DNA of 64,000 nucleotides. It comes from Endozoicomonas sp965261315. Lineage in GTDB: Bacteria > Pseudomonadota > Gammaproteobacteria > Pseudomonadales > Endozoicomonadaceae. Both the position numbers and the translations under genes were made by a program. The stretch is from positions 163,760 to 227,759 of the forward strand of contig CBDHDM010000034.1 of NCBI GenBank assembly GCA_965261315.1, in the 5' to 3' direction. Of the stretch, positions 1 to 8,684 are shown in pieces. Below the pieces are notes generated by a model. That model saw only the letters and a program-made list of their open reading frames with translations, made no database searches and was not told where the DNA came from. How positions within the stretch are numbered: position 1 is the stretch's first letter; the number at the start of each line of letters is the position of its first letter.

Positions 1-1458
1 CTGATGGTGCCATCAGTCAGACAATCACTGGTCAGTTCGGCAGGACAGCTGCCAACAGGATTTTCGCCGGAGAAGCTGTATCAGTCCAGGAATCATCCCC
101 GATCACTGGCAATGACCATCTTTGGTGCGTCTGATGCCATTTTTTCTTCAGGTATGGACTGGAATGCTATCAAGCAGCAGTTAAGCCCTGAGGAGGTTGC
201 AGTTTACGCTGGCAGCGCAATGAGTCAGATGGATTACAACGGTAATGGCGGTATGCTGCAGGCCCGTTTGCTGGGTAAACGGGTAACATCCAAGCAGTGT
301 CCGCTGGGCTTTGCCGAAATGTCTGCGGACTTCATTAATGCCTATGTACTTGGCTCTCTGGGTGGTACGGGCACAGGCATGGGAGCCTGCGCCACGATGC
401 TCTATAACCTTGAGCAGGCAGCATCTGAGATTCGCAGTGGCCGGCGACGCCTGGTAATAGTGGGTAACAGTGAAGCACCAATATCACCTGAAATCATGGA
501 AGGCTATTCCACGATGGGTGCGTTAACCACGGATACTGCGCTGAGAAATCTGGATGGCCTTTCTGATTCTGATAATCCTGACTGGCGAAAAGCTTGCCGT
601 CCATTTGGTAATAATGCCGGTTTTACCATTGCTGAATCCAGCCAGTTCCTGGTATTGATGGATGACGAGCTTGCCCTTGAGTGTGGCGCAGAGATTCTGG
701 GAGCAGTGGCTGATGTGTTCATTAATGCGGATGGTTTCAAAAAATCCATTTCGGCGCCTGGTGCGGGTAATCACCTCACCGTAGCGCGAGCCGCTGCACT
801 TGGCCGCGCCATTGCCGGTGATGATGCCCTTCGTTATCGCAGCTTTGTTCAGGCCCATGGCACTGGAACACCACAGAACCGGGTGACTGAGTCGCAGATT
901 CTCAGCGAAACAGCCAAAACGTTTGGTATGAAAAGTTGGCCAGTTTCGGCAGTGAAAAGTTATGTTGGTCACTCCATTGGTGCTGCTGGTGGTGATCAGA
1001 TTATGGCGACACTCGGAGTCTGGAAGCACGGAGTGATTCCTGGAATCAGGACGATCAAAGGTCTGGCTGACGATGTTTACTCGGATCGTCTGAATATTCT
1101 CATGAACCACTTGGAAGTTGGTGCAGGCCAGATGGATCTGGCTTTGGTCAATGCCAAGGGCTTTGGTGGCAATAATGCTACAGCACTGTTGCTCAGCCCT
1201 GAAATGACACGGAAAATGTTGAAGGCTAAGCATGGCGAGAAAGCTATAGCACAGTGGCAACAGCGAAACGAGTCAGTCACTCAACAGCAGGCTGATTATG
1301 AGGGGCATTGCCAGACTGGTGAGGCCAAGCCGATCTACCAGTTTGGTGTAGGGGTTCTGGGTGGAGGTGATCTTGAGTTTAATAACTCGCAAATCAAAGT
1401 ACCGGGCTATGGGAAGGCGTTGAGTCTTGAGTTAAAAAACCCTTTCTGGGATTTTTGA
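1..1458 (+). CDS. fabY: Beta-ketoacyl-ACP synthase, FabY-like (5' end outside window)
   Basis: Condensing enzyme of the thiolase fold, expected to join an acyl donor to malonyl-ACP in the cytoplasm. The Cys-His-His set is visible: Cys in GMGACATM (about residue 128 counted from the ATG at 4), His in QAHGTGTP and His in YVGHSIGAAGG. The glycine-rich C-terminal motif KGFGGNNA follows. The frame is open to the window edge and the long FabY-type synthases are about 630 aa, so roughly 150 N-terminal residues should lie upstream and the ATG at 4 is probably internal. FabY of Pseudomonas starts fatty acid synthesis; the same role here is inferred from family resemblance. A different long ketosynthase, for example one from a polyunsaturated or secondary lipid pathway, is the alternative. 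Confidence 0.75.
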   Translation: MMVPSVRQSLVSSAGQLPTGFSPEKLYQSRNHPRSLAMTIFGASDAIFSSGMDWNAIKQQLSPEEVAVYAGSAMSQMDYNGNGGMLQARLLGKRVTSKQCPLGFAEMSADFINAYVLGSLGGTGTGMGACATMLYNLEQAASEIRSGRRRLVIVGNSEAPISPEIMEGYSTMGALTTDTALRNLDGLSDSDNPDWRKACRPFGNNAGFTIAESSQFLVLMDDELALECGAEILGAVADVFINADGFKKSISAPGAGNHLTVARAAALGRAIAGDDALRYRSFVQAHGTGTPQNRVTESQILSETAKTFGMKSWPVSAVKSYVGHSIGAAGGDQIMATLGVWKHGVIPGIRTIKGLADDVYSDRLNILMNHLEVGAGQMDLALVNAKGFGGNNATALLLSPEMTRKMLKAKHGEKAIAQWQQRNESVTQQQADYEGHCQTGEAKPIYQFGVGVLGGGDLEFNNSQIKVPGYGKALSLELKNPFWDF

Positions 1459-1472
1459 TTATCTTGCTTCTT

Positions 1473-1496
1473 AACCACCTGCCCTGACAGGTGGTT
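1473..1496 (+). terminator. Hairpin after fabY
   Basis: A perfect 9-bp inverted repeat (AACCACCTG / CAGGTGGTT) with a 6-nt loop lies 14 bases after the fabY stop. It has no T-run, so it may be a weak or Rho-assisted terminator or an mRNA 3'-end stabiliser. Confidence 0.45.
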
Positions 1497-1635
1497 GGGA
1501 ATCATGAAATAAAGAACACAGGTTCTATTTTTCCCTCATATATCCCTTCAGTCACTCGATTGCTATAAGATTTACTGAGAAATTAAGTCGATGATAAATT
1601 GAATTATGGGAACTATGGTTAATGTCCAAGTGTCT

Positions 1636-1660
1636 TCTACATGCCTTAATAGCATGTAGA
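1636..1660 (+). promoter_or_regulatory. Hairpin just upstream of the ankyrin gene start
   Basis: A perfect 9-bp inverted repeat (TCTACATGC / GCATGTAGA) with a 7-nt loop ends 11 bases before the ATG at 1672, where a ribosome binding site would sit. No clear Shine-Dalgarno is visible. The hairpin could modulate translation of the ankyrin gene, which is inference. Confidence 0.3.
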
Positions 1661-1671
1661 GTTCACAGTTG

Positions 1672-2187
1672 ATGAGACCTAGCCCGGTTCCCTCTAGCTC
1701 ATTTGTTCCTCTGCCAGCCACATCTACAGAAGATGGTGCTGATCAAAAAACAAGCCGTTTTGCAAACCGGTTTGTTCATACTGTTCGATCTCTGCCAGCC
1801 TTGGATAAATCCAAATTGCCTGTTTGTATGGTGTTTCCTCAAAGGTCAATTGACGAAAATATGCTTTTGAGTTTTTTAAAGGCGGCAGATTCAGGCGGGG
1901 TAGAAGTGATCCGAGGGATGCTAGATGGAATGTTTTATCCTGATGAGAGAGGGTATATGGGGCGTACAGCGCTATTAATTGCTTCAAGAGCAGGGCATTT
2001 GGCCGTGGTGAAATTACTTCTTGATAGAGGGGCAAATATCAATGTTTTTGATAGCCTGAAACAAACCGCGCTGCATAAGGCCATGGAACAGCAACATCAA
2101 GATATTATTGACGAACTTCTTTCCAGAAAAGCAAATATTCGTAACTGCTCATATTTAACTGGCAATAACAGTTTCCTGATGACCTGA
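1672..2187 (+). pseudogene. Ankyrin-repeat protein, 3' end replaced by an IS remnant
   Basis: About 155 gene-derived residues followed by a tail read from an insertion element. The N-terminal 55 residues are low-complexity, rich in Ser and Pro. From about residue 60 there is a degenerate ankyrin unit and then two clear ones, with cores GRTALLIASRAGHLAVVKLL and QTALHKAMEQQHQDIIDELL. Ankyrin repeats are protein-binding; in host-associated bacteria they are often effectors, but no secretion signal is seen. The ATG at 1672 follows a TTG at 1669 and lacks a good Shine-Dalgarno. The gene enters the element's inverted repeat at 2138 and runs to a stop inside it, so the rest of the repeat domain is missing. 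Confidence 0.7.
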
Positions 2188-2594
2188 TGCTTGCAGTATC
2201 AGATCTTTTAGACGAGGTAACAGGTTTGCTCCAGAAAGCCTGTCTTTCAGATATTTGGCAAACGAAATCCCATGCTGCTTACAGGTCTTTTTCAGGCTGG
2301 CAAAAGTATCACGGCACATTTGGCCAAGGTCACTGCGGGTTCCACCGCTGACTTTTCGCCTTTTCACGTACTCCCTGATCTGCCTTTCCATCAGGTTGTT
2401 ATGTAACGGTAGCCATGGGTATTCAAGAACCAGTAACAGCTCCTCCCTGACAACCATCAGCTTCCCCAATACCGTTTGCAAGTCAGGATAATCAACCCGG
2501 GTTGTTACCCAGCGGTTAAAATCTCGCTTTATTTGCTGCTTCTTTTTTTGATCTGGCAGGCTTGTCTTGCCAGTTAAATATGAGCAGTTACGAA
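2138..2594. mobile_element. Internally deleted IS with perfect 28-bp inverted repeats
   Basis: Perfect 28-bp inverted repeats lie at 2138-2165 and 2567-2594. Only the C-terminal part of an IS66-like transposase is left between them, so the 457-bp element cannot move by itself. The flanking bases do not form a target duplication, and both flanking genes (ankyrin on plus, DUF2860 on minus) are cut exactly at its ends, as expected if recombination between two copies or an adjacent deletion removed the intervening DNA. Confidence 0.8.
2155..2566 (-). pseudogene. IS66-like transposase, C-terminal fragment
   Basis: This minus-strand fragment carries the end of the catalytic domain. The motif PLHNNLMERQIREYVKRRK matches the segment around the catalytic Glu of IS66-type DDE transposases, followed by GGTRSDLGQMCRDTFASL. 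The N-terminal half and both catalytic Asp regions are absent; the coding part begins directly after the right inverted repeat at 2567 and stops inside the left one. Assignment to IS66 rather than a related DDE group is tentative. Confidence 0.65.
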
Positions 2595-2920
2595 GTAACG
2601 TCATAACGGATCCAATCTTCCAGAGTGTTACCCAGGTACGCCTGAGTTCTACTCTCTGCCCAGGTATATTTCACTTCACCATTGATAAACCCGGCACCTT
2701 TCGATTCTGAATCGGGTGTTGATGTTAAACTGAAAATCCGCTTTTTGGAGATAGTCTCCGTGGAGTCACCGGCAATCGTATTGCTTTTCAGGTCGATTCC
2801 GCTACCACCGAAACTGACAAAGCCAGAGAAGCCACTCTCCTCCGGTATGCTCCCCTGAACCCCGTCAATGTTTGATATTAACGACAGTGTGCTTATGATA
2901 CAGATTTTCAGCTTATTCAT
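2595..2920 (-). pseudogene. DUF2860-type outer membrane protein, truncated at its C-terminus
   Basis: The first 109 codons of a minus-strand gene start at the ATG at 2920, with a GAGG-like ribosome site just upstream. Residues 1-20 form a signal peptide (MNKLKICIISTLSLISN). The following SGFSGFVSFGGSG, KRIFSLTSTPDSES and NTLEDWIRYD segments match my recollection of DUF2860 proteins from Vibrio, which are predicted beta-barrel proteins of unknown function. The frame ends at the IS remnant and the family's C-terminal two thirds are missing, so the product is unlikely to fold. The upstream ATG at 2944 only adds residues before the signal peptide. Confidence 0.65.
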
Positions 2921-2944
2921 CGCCTCTACACCCAGCATGGCCAA

Positions 2945-3379
2945 ATGGATCCATCAAGCATAGATGACATAACTTCTTTGTGTGATTTGATATAACAAAC
3001 CCTGGCTGGTAAGTATCACTGTAAATACTATCGTTACCTCTACCGTCCGGTTAAGATTTCTGGCACCTGAAATGCTTAAATATTGAATAAAATTTGTATT
3101 CATCAAGACAAAAATACTGTCATTTTAGTGATTCAGTTAAATACTTGATCAATTGCCAAGCGGTTCTCGATCTAAATTGGGCTGTTTTTTCTCTAACCGG
3201 AGAGTAGTGATCAGGACGGTCATTTTCACTGCCAAACATGGGCCATGCAACAGTGATTTAAATCAATAAAGCCATTCATCAAAATTGCCAAGACGCTATG
3301 TATGTGTCTGCCCCTAATAGAACCGTATCGTTGACTTAACTAAAACATAACGCCAAATCCACCTGATCTGGAACTGTTA
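2945..3379. other. Divergent intergenic region before dmsB
   Basis: 435 bases without a convincing gene, AT-rich, lying between the truncated DUF2860 gene (minus) and dmsB (plus). It holds the FNR-like box listed separately and presumably the promoters of both genes. No clear sigma-70 pair could be fixed by eye. Confidence 0.6.
3253..3266 (+). promoter_or_regulatory. FNR-like operator upstream of dmsB
   Basis: GTGATTTAAATCAA differs at one base from the FNR consensus TTGATNNNNATCAA. It lies 114 bases before the dmsB start. Because FNR activates genes of anaerobic respiration, the site fits the adjacent operon. CRP-family paralogues use similar half-sites and cannot be excluded. Confidence 0.5.
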
Positions 3380-4003
3380 ATGAGTCAGCAATACGGATTC
3401 TTTGTGGATACCAGCAAATGCACAGGCTGCAAAACCTGTCAGGTATCCTGTAAAGATAAAAACACATTACCCCTTGGAGTGAACTTTCGCCGCGTATACG
3501 AATACACCGGCGGGGACTGGATTAAGCTGAGAGACGACACTTGGCAACAGGATGTTTTTGCCTATTACCTCTCAATCAGTTGTAACCATTGCGAAACACC
3601 CGCCTGTACTAAAGCCTGCCCTACTGGTGCGATGCATAAGCGTGAAGAAGATGGCCTTGTGGTCGTTGATCAGGATATATGTGTCGGCTGTCGTTATTGT
3701 GAAATGGCCTGCCCTTACGGCGCCCCTCAATACGATGCAGAAAAGAAGCACATGACCAAATGTGATGGGTGTTATGAACTGATCAGAAAAGGGGTCAAAC
3801 CAATATGTGTCAGCTCCTGCCCGCTTCGAGCACTGGACTTCGGCCCTATCGATGAACTTCGAAAGAAATACGGTGAAAGCGCAGATATCGCTCCTCTCCC
3901 AAGCTCTTCGCTGACCAAACCGTCATTGGTTGTTAAGCCAAACCGTCATGCAAAGCCTGCCAAATCTACCCACGGTTCCGTGGTTAATAAAGCGGAGTGG
4001 TAA
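3380..4003 (+). CDS. dmsB: DmsB-like iron-sulfur subunit of a DMSO-reductase-family enzyme
   Basis: Electron-transfer subunit with four 4Fe-4S clusters that relays electrons from the membrane anchor to the molybdenum subunit. Sixteen cluster cysteines fall in four groups: CTGCKTCQVSC near residue 15, CNHCETPACTKACP near 70, CVGCRYCEMACP near 103, and CDGC with CVSSCP near 128-150. At 207 aa it matches DmsB length. There is no signal peptide, as expected for a subunit exported together with the Tat-tagged catalytic partner. It is first in a dmsB-dmsC-dmsA-dmsD run, with dmsC beginning 2 bases after its stop. The last 40 residues are basic and Pro/Ser-rich. Confidence 0.9.
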   Translation: MSQQYGFFVDTSKCTGCKTCQVSCKDKNTLPLGVNFRRVYEYTGGDWIKLRDDTWQQDVFAYYLSISCNHCETPACTKACPTGAMHKREEDGLVVVDQDICVGCRYCEMACPYGAPQYDAEKKHMTKCDGCYELIRKGVKPICVSSCPLRALDFGPIDELRKKYGESADIAPLPSSSLTKPSLVVKPNRHAKPAKSTHGSVVNKAEW

Positions 4004-4005
4004 CC

Positions 4006-4833
4006 ATGAGTGAATTGTCGTTAGTTATTTTCACTGTGCTGGCACAGGCGGTAGCCGGCGGTTTTATTACATTAGCCATATATGTGCTGACGCGTACAAA
4101 GAACAAAGGTCATCCACCCGAAAGGAGCTCCCTCCCAACACTCACTGTTCTGATGGCTCTGCTAATCATTGCTGGCGTTACAGCCCTGACTCACCTTGGC
4201 TCTCCATTGCGAGCCTTTAATGTTCTTTTCGGTCTTGCTCATCAATCTGCCATGTCACTGGAAATCCTGTCCGTAACACTCTTTGGTGTGATACTGGCCG
4301 CAGTTGCCATTGCGGAATGGAAAGGTCTGAGAACTCCGATCAAAAGTAGCCTATATGGTCTGGGCATACTGGCTGCAATACTGCAGTTGCTGGCTATTGC
4401 CAATGTCTATTACCTGCCAACCGAACCATTCTGGAACACGATCTGGACTCCGGTTAACTTTTTGATGACAGCGGTAATCACCGGACCAGTTCTACTGTTA
4501 TTGCTCTCGTCATTATTCAAATCTCATCATCAAATTCAGCAAGTCTTCCCTGTTCCCATGATTGCAATACTGCTATCCGCAGTTGCCCTATCCGGTGGGT
4601 ACCTTCTGAACCTGATGGACCTTTTTGCTCAATTTGAACAGGCACCACCTGACTGGATGTCTCTTCAGGTTATTCGAATTACCGCCATCGTATTCGGGTA
4701 CCTTATGTGCCTGATGAAATTGCCCAGAGCACTGCCTGTGCCCTTTGCAATGACGGCACTGATTCTGGTCTTTATTGCAGAACTGTCTGGCCGAATCGCT
4801 TTTTACGACCTTGGGCTGATCAATAGCCTGTAA
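4006..4833 (+). CDS. dmsC: DmsC-like membrane anchor subunit
   Basis: Integral membrane protein that should oxidise quinol and anchor the catalytic dimer in the inner membrane. The start used is the ATG at 4006, giving MSELSLVIFTVLAQ, the usual DmsC opening, with GGAG nine bases upstream; an in-frame GTG at 3997 overlaps the dmsB stop and is less likely. The 275 residues form about eight hydrophobic segments. The motif THLGSPLRAFNVL, around residues 60-75, is conserved in DmsC/NrfD-like anchors. It lies between dmsB (2-base gap) and dmsA (39-base gap), so it is co-transcribed with them. Confidence 0.88.
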   Translation: MSELSLVIFTVLAQAVAGGFITLAIYVLTRTKNKGHPPERSSLPTLTVLMALLIIAGVTALTHLGSPLRAFNVLFGLAHQSAMSLEILSVTLFGVILAAVAIAEWKGLRTPIKSSLYGLGILAAILQLLAIANVYYLPTEPFWNTIWTPVNFLMTAVITGPVLLLLLSSLFKSHHQIQQVFPVPMIAILLSAVALSGGYLLNLMDLFAQFEQAPPDWMSLQVIRITAIVFGYLMCLMKLPRALPVPFAMTALILVFIAELSGRIAFYDLGLINSL

Positions 4834-4872
4834 CAGGAACCTGTTTCTGATCACTATTTTTGAGACTGCTTT

Positions 4873-7290
4873 ATGACTGAACATCACAGAACCGGGTTTC
4901 TGAATGGGCTATTCTCCCGCCGGGACTTTGTAAAATTAAGCTCTGCCCTTGGAACCGGTGCATTTATACTGAGCCGACCACTGAATGTCATTGCCAAATC
5001 AGTAATTGAATCCTCTGGTATGGAAGTGGCCAAATGGCATAACTGCTGGGCTCATTGTCACTCCAGCTGCCTGCTGAAAATCATTACCCAGAATGGCCAG
5101 ATTAAACGCATTGAAACTGATGATCAGGGGGACGATACGTTTGGAAATCACCAGGTAAGAGCCTGTCTTCGTGGTCGGTCGCTGCATAAACGAACATTTG
5201 CCCCTGATCGTCTCAAGTACCCGATGAAAAGAGTTGGCAAGCGCGGTGAGGGCCGGTTCCAGCGCATCAGCTGGGAAGAAGCGATCACTGAAGTTCATAC
5301 ACGACTCAGTCACATTATTAATACCTATGGCAGCGACGCAATCTTCAGCCGCATGGGTTATGGCAAGCCAGACGGCTCCTACCATTTTGTGGAAAGGTTT
5401 CTTAACCTGACCGGCGGATTCCTTTCTCCAGCAGGTAATTACAGCAGTCATCAAATTGACACTGCCTCTACCTATACCTACGGGCATAAGTCGTTTACTT
5501 TTGGCAGCGCTCCGACAGAAATGTCCCGCTCGGACCTGATCGTCTATTTTGGTAATAATCCAGCCAACACCCGCATGAGTGGTGGGCACGACACCTACCA
5601 TTATCAGGTGAGTAAAGCCAAAAGCTCAGCTCACACCATTATTATTGACCCACAATACACCGACACTGCCTGTGGCCGTGAAGATGAATGGATTGCTATC
5701 CGCCCGGGAGCAGATGCTCTTCTGGTTGAAGCCCTGGCCTGGGTATTGATTACAGAAGATTTCGTCAACGAGCCATTTCTTCAGGAATACTGCTATGGTT
5801 ATGGCGCAGAATCGGCAATACCAGAAAAGGGGTTATCTGAACTGGCATATGAGTTGAGCTATAAAGCTTATATTCTTGGCGAAGGTCAGGATCGTACTGC
5901 GAAAACACCTGAATATGCGGCACCTGTCTGCGGTGTGCCTGTAGAACAGATTTATCGTCTGGCCCGGATGCTGGGCAATGCCAAAGCGCCTTTTATTGCC
6001 CAGGGCTGGGGGCCACAGCGTCATGCTGCCGGAGAGCAGACAGCACGAGCCATCTTCATGCTCCCTATTCTTCTTGGCCAGCTGGGCTTACCAGGCACCA
6101 ATAACGGCGGTTCTGACTTTACCTTCAGCGGTAATGCCATCATGACCATGCCTAAAGGTAAAAACCCGGTCAAGGCAAAAGTTCCGTGTTTTAAATGGTC
6201 AGAGGCGGTTGAACGGGGTCGCGAAATGACGGCCCTGACAGATGGCATTGCTGGTGCTGATGCCCTCAAGACGGATATAAAGTGCGTCTTTATGTTTCAG
6301 GGCAATTGGCTGCTTAATCAGCACTCCGACTGCAACGCTACAGCCAAAATGCTGGAAGATGAAAAGCTGTTGGAATTTATCTTTGTCATGGATAACCACC
6401 TGACGGCCAGTGCCCGCTATGCAGATATACTGTTACCAGATATCACCTGGCTGGAAAACTCCCGCATCATGGCATTCTCCACTCACCTGACCAAGACCGA
6501 ACATGTTCTGGATCCGATGTATGAGTGCCGCCACCCTTATGACGTCTTTACTGATCTTGCAGAAAAATTTGGTGTTAAGGAGCAGTTTACCGAGGGTCGG
6601 AGCTGGGACGAATGGCAGCAACATTTATATGAACAAAGTCGTATTAAACATCCTCACTACCCTCCTTTTGAAGTTTTGGATGAGAAAAAGACCATTCGCC
6701 TGCCTTTCGATGTGAATAAAGATCGTTACACAATGAAAGACTTCCGTAATGACCCTGTAGCTAACCCATTACCGACGGAGTCTGGAAAAATCCAGATTTA
6801 CAGTCACAAGCTGGCAACATTCGCTGACACCTGGACACTGCCAGATGGTGACTCCATTACACCTCTCCCACAATTCACACCAACCTGGGAAAGTTATTCC
6901 GATATTGAAACCAAAAAGCGCTTCCCTCTGCAGCTCATCGGTTTCAAATCAAAAGGGAGACCACACTCCACTTTCCATAACGTACCCTGGCTGCGAGAGG
7001 TTGTAGAAGATGCACTGATGATGAATCCCATCGATGCCAAAGCGCGAAACCTTGAGCAGGGTCAGATGATCCATGTCTTTAATGATCGCGGCAAGATTCT
7101 GATCCCGGTTCGTATTACCCCCCGAATCATGCCTGGCGTCGTTGCCATGGGTGAAGGTGCCTGGTATCAGCCAGACAAGAACGGTGTCGATATTGGTCGA
7201 TGCATTAATACCATTACACGGCTTAAGCCGACGGCCCTGGCGAAAGCCAACCCTCAGGGTACCAATCTGGTTGAAGTAGCTTCCATTTGA
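4873..7290 (+). CDS. dmsA: DmsA-like molybdopterin oxidoreductase catalytic subunit
   Basis: Periplasmic terminal reductase of the bis-MGD molybdenum family; DMSO or a similar S- or N-oxide is the likely substrate. A Tat signal is present (SRRDFVK at residues 15-21, then a hydrophobic stretch). A Cys-x3-Cys-x3-Cys set (CWAHCHSSC, about 58-66) with a fourth Cys in RACLRGRS can hold a 4Fe-4S cluster. The stretch DRLKYPMKRVGKRGEG is characteristic of DmsA. Ser at about 191 in NYSSHQ aligns with the Mo-ligand Ser of E. coli DmsA, whereas thiosulfate, polysulfide and tetrathionate reductases use Cys there. Length (805 aa) suits DmsA and is short for TtrA (about 1000). The B-C-A gene order and the TtrRS-like neighbours instead recall ttr loci, so the substrate should be treated as open. 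Confidence 0.85.
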   Translation: MTEHHRTGFLNGLFSRRDFVKLSSALGTGAFILSRPLNVIAKSVIESSGMEVAKWHNCWAHCHSSCLLKIITQNGQIKRIETDDQGDDTFGNHQVRACLRGRSLHKRTFAPDRLKYPMKRVGKRGEGRFQRISWEEAITEVHTRLSHIINTYGSDAIFSRMGYGKPDGSYHFVERFLNLTGGFLSPAGNYSSHQIDTASTYTYGHKSFTFGSAPTEMSRSDLIVYFGNNPANTRMSGGHDTYHYQVSKAKSSAHTIIIDPQYTDTACGREDEWIAIRPGADALLVEALAWVLITEDFVNEPFLQEYCYGYGAESAIPEKGLSELAYELSYKAYILGEGQDRTAKTPEYAAPVCGVPVEQIYRLARMLGNAKAPFIAQGWGPQRHAAGEQTARAIFMLPILLGQLGLPGTNNGGSDFTFSGNAIMTMPKGKNPVKAKVPCFKWSEAVERGREMTALTDGIAGADALKTDIKCVFMFQGNWLLNQHSDCNATAKMLEDEKLLEFIFVMDNHLTASARYADILLPDITWLENSRIMAFSTHLTKTEHVLDPMYECRHPYDVFTDLAEKFGVKEQFTEGRSWDEWQQHLYEQSRIKHPHYPPFEVLDEKKTIRLPFDVNKDRYTMKDFRNDPVANPLPTESGKIQIYSHKLATFADTWTLPDGDSITPLPQFTPTWESYSDIETKKRFPLQLIGFKSKGRPHSTFHNVPWLREVVEDALMMNPIDAKARNLEQGQMIHVFNDRGKILIPVRITPRIMPGVVAMGEGAWYQPDKNGVDIGRCINTITRLKPTALAKANPQGTNLVEVASI

Positions 7291-7337
7291 TATTGATAAC
7301 CGCAGGAAATGGAAGTCCTGCCATTTCGAGTTTGTTT

Positions 7338-8009
7338 ATGATTGAAATCGAAAACGATGGGCGTTGCACCGTCAATAATGAGCTGGATTTACAGATTGTT
7401 TCTCTGAAAACCCTTTATGAATTAATTTGCCTGGAACCGGAAGCACAGCTGATCACAGAGCTTCAAACCAGTGGATTACTGACATTCTGGCAGGCCACCT
7501 CTGATGATATTAACGATGATCTGCACGCATTTCTTGCCCAGACAGACGCGCTGGTTGAACTGCTGTCTGACCACCTTGCTTTATTTGTTGGCCTTGGAAT
7601 GCCATTGGCGCCTCCATGGGGCTCAGTGTACCTCCATGAAGAAAACCTGTTACTTCAGGAGTCAACGTTTGAATTGACTCGATTCATGCAAAACAAAGGT
7701 ATTGTGTTTTCCCTTGAAGAGTCACAGCCCATGGATAATATCGGCTTATTGTTGTCCATGCTGGCTCTGTTAATGGAATCTGAAAGCTCACACCATGATG
7801 ATCAGGGTACTCAGAACAATATTAGACGAGCTATTTCTGTATTATTGAGTCAGCACCTGCTGCCCTGGTCCAGCCGCTTCTGTGAGTTGCTCATTCAAAA
7901 TGCCAGGACCCCGCTTTATCAGCTTGCAGGGCTTTATACACGACAACTTCTTAATCAGGTTCAGCAACACTTTTCCATAGAACCGGTGAAAAAGACACTT
8001 TACTACTAA
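7338..8009 (+). CDS. dmsD: TorD/DmsD-family chaperone for the Tat-exported reductase
   Basis: Cytoplasmic chaperone expected to bind the DmsA twin-arginine leader and hold back export until the cofactor is in place. The motif APPWGSVYLHEENLL, about residues 92-106, is typical of the all-helical TorD/DmsD family. The ATG at 7338 gives 223 aa, close to the usual 200-210. The frame is open back to a TTG at 7287 overlapping the dmsA stop, which would give 240 aa, and neither start has a strong Shine-Dalgarno. It is last in the plus-strand operon and converges on the response-regulator gene with a 6-base gap. TorD versus DmsD cannot be separated by motif alone. Confidence 0.8.
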   Translation: MIEIENDGRCTVNNELDLQIVSLKTLYELICLEPEAQLITELQTSGLLTFWQATSDDINDDLHAFLAQTDALVELLSDHLALFVGLGMPLAPPWGSVYLHEENLLLQESTFELTRFMQNKGIVFSLEESQPMDNIGLLLSMLALLMESESSHHDDQGTQNNIRRAISVLLSQHLLPWSSRFCELLIQNARTPLYQLAGLYTRQLLNQVQQHFSIEPVKKTLYY

Positions 8010-8015
8010 AGGTAT

Positions 8016-8684
8016 CTACCCCCGTCGAATTCTTGCCGGGGGTGGAGGAACCTGATCTAACACAGGCTCCAACAATGTGTGTATACGCGCTAATTCAGCA
8101 ACCGTAGTAACCTGCAGGTGTTTGAGAATGTTGGCCTTATGAACTTCAACAGTCCGGGTTGAAATATGCAATACTTCTGCCGTTTTTAAATTGCTGAAGC
8201 CCTTGGCCAATAGCTGCATAATTTCACGTTCCCTAACAGTCAACTGGATGTACAGATGGATATTCCGCAACTGTTCGCCCTGCCGAAGGCTGTACTCAAA
8301 CGCTTTCTTCACAGCTTCGAGCAACGCAGTCCTTTCTACAGGCTTCTGAAGAAAATCAACCGCCCCCCGTTTGAAAGACTCTACCGCCATCGGGACATCC
8401 CCATGGCCAGTAAGAAATACAATACCCAGAACACTGTCCGTAACGTTCAACTGTGCCTGCAACTGCTGTCCACTCATACCGGGCATTCGACTATCCAGGA
8501 TCAAACAGCCCTCCAGAGTACTCTCCAACAACTTCTCCCGGGCAAAGGACCAGAAATCCTCTCCATCAGAAAAGCAGACTGGCTGGTAACCTTCTGCCTC
8601 AAGAAGAAACTGTAATGCATCACGAAGATCCTGCTCGTCATCAACGATATAGACTGGCATTTCACAACGGGTCTTATTTTGCAT
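8016..8684 (-). CDS. ttrR: LuxR/FixJ-type response regulator, TtrR-like
   Basis: Two-domain transcription regulator. The receiver domain (about residues 10-125) has the phospho-acceptor Asp in LILDSRMPG, the Thr in FLTGHGDVPMA and the Lys in FLQKPV. The C-terminal LuxR-type helix-turn-helix (about 150-205) reads LTVREREIMQLLAKGFSN, then STRTVEVHKANILKHL. Its start overlaps the 3' end of the kinase gene by 11 bases, so the pair is translationally coupled. It probably switches on the facing dms operon. The name rests on architecture and position; generic FixJ/TodT regulators look alike. Confidence 0.8.
   Translation of the reverse strand: MQNKTRCEMPVYIVDDEQDLRDALQFLLEAEGYQPVCFSDGEDFWSFAREKLLESTLEGCLILDSRMPGMSGQQLQAQLNVTDSVLGIVFLTGHGDVPMAVESFKRGAVDFLQKPVERTALLEAVKKAFEYSLRQGEQLRNIHLYIQLTVREREIMQLLAKGFSNLKTAEVLHISTRTVEVHKANILKHLQVTTVAELARIHTLLEPVLDQVPPPPARIRRG

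Noticed and set aside
523..1260. 245-aa minus-strand frame inside fabY
   Set aside because: It overlaps the conserved ketosynthase completely and has no recognisable motifs.
2130..2602. Target duplication around the small IS remnant
   Set aside because: The eight bases outside each 28-bp repeat are different, consistent with a rearranged junction.
4873..7290. Tetrathionate reductase TtrA for the catalytic subunit
   Set aside because: Length, the DRLKYPMKRVG motif and Ser rather than Cys at the Mo-ligand position favour DmsA. The ttr-like gene order is reported as a finding instead.
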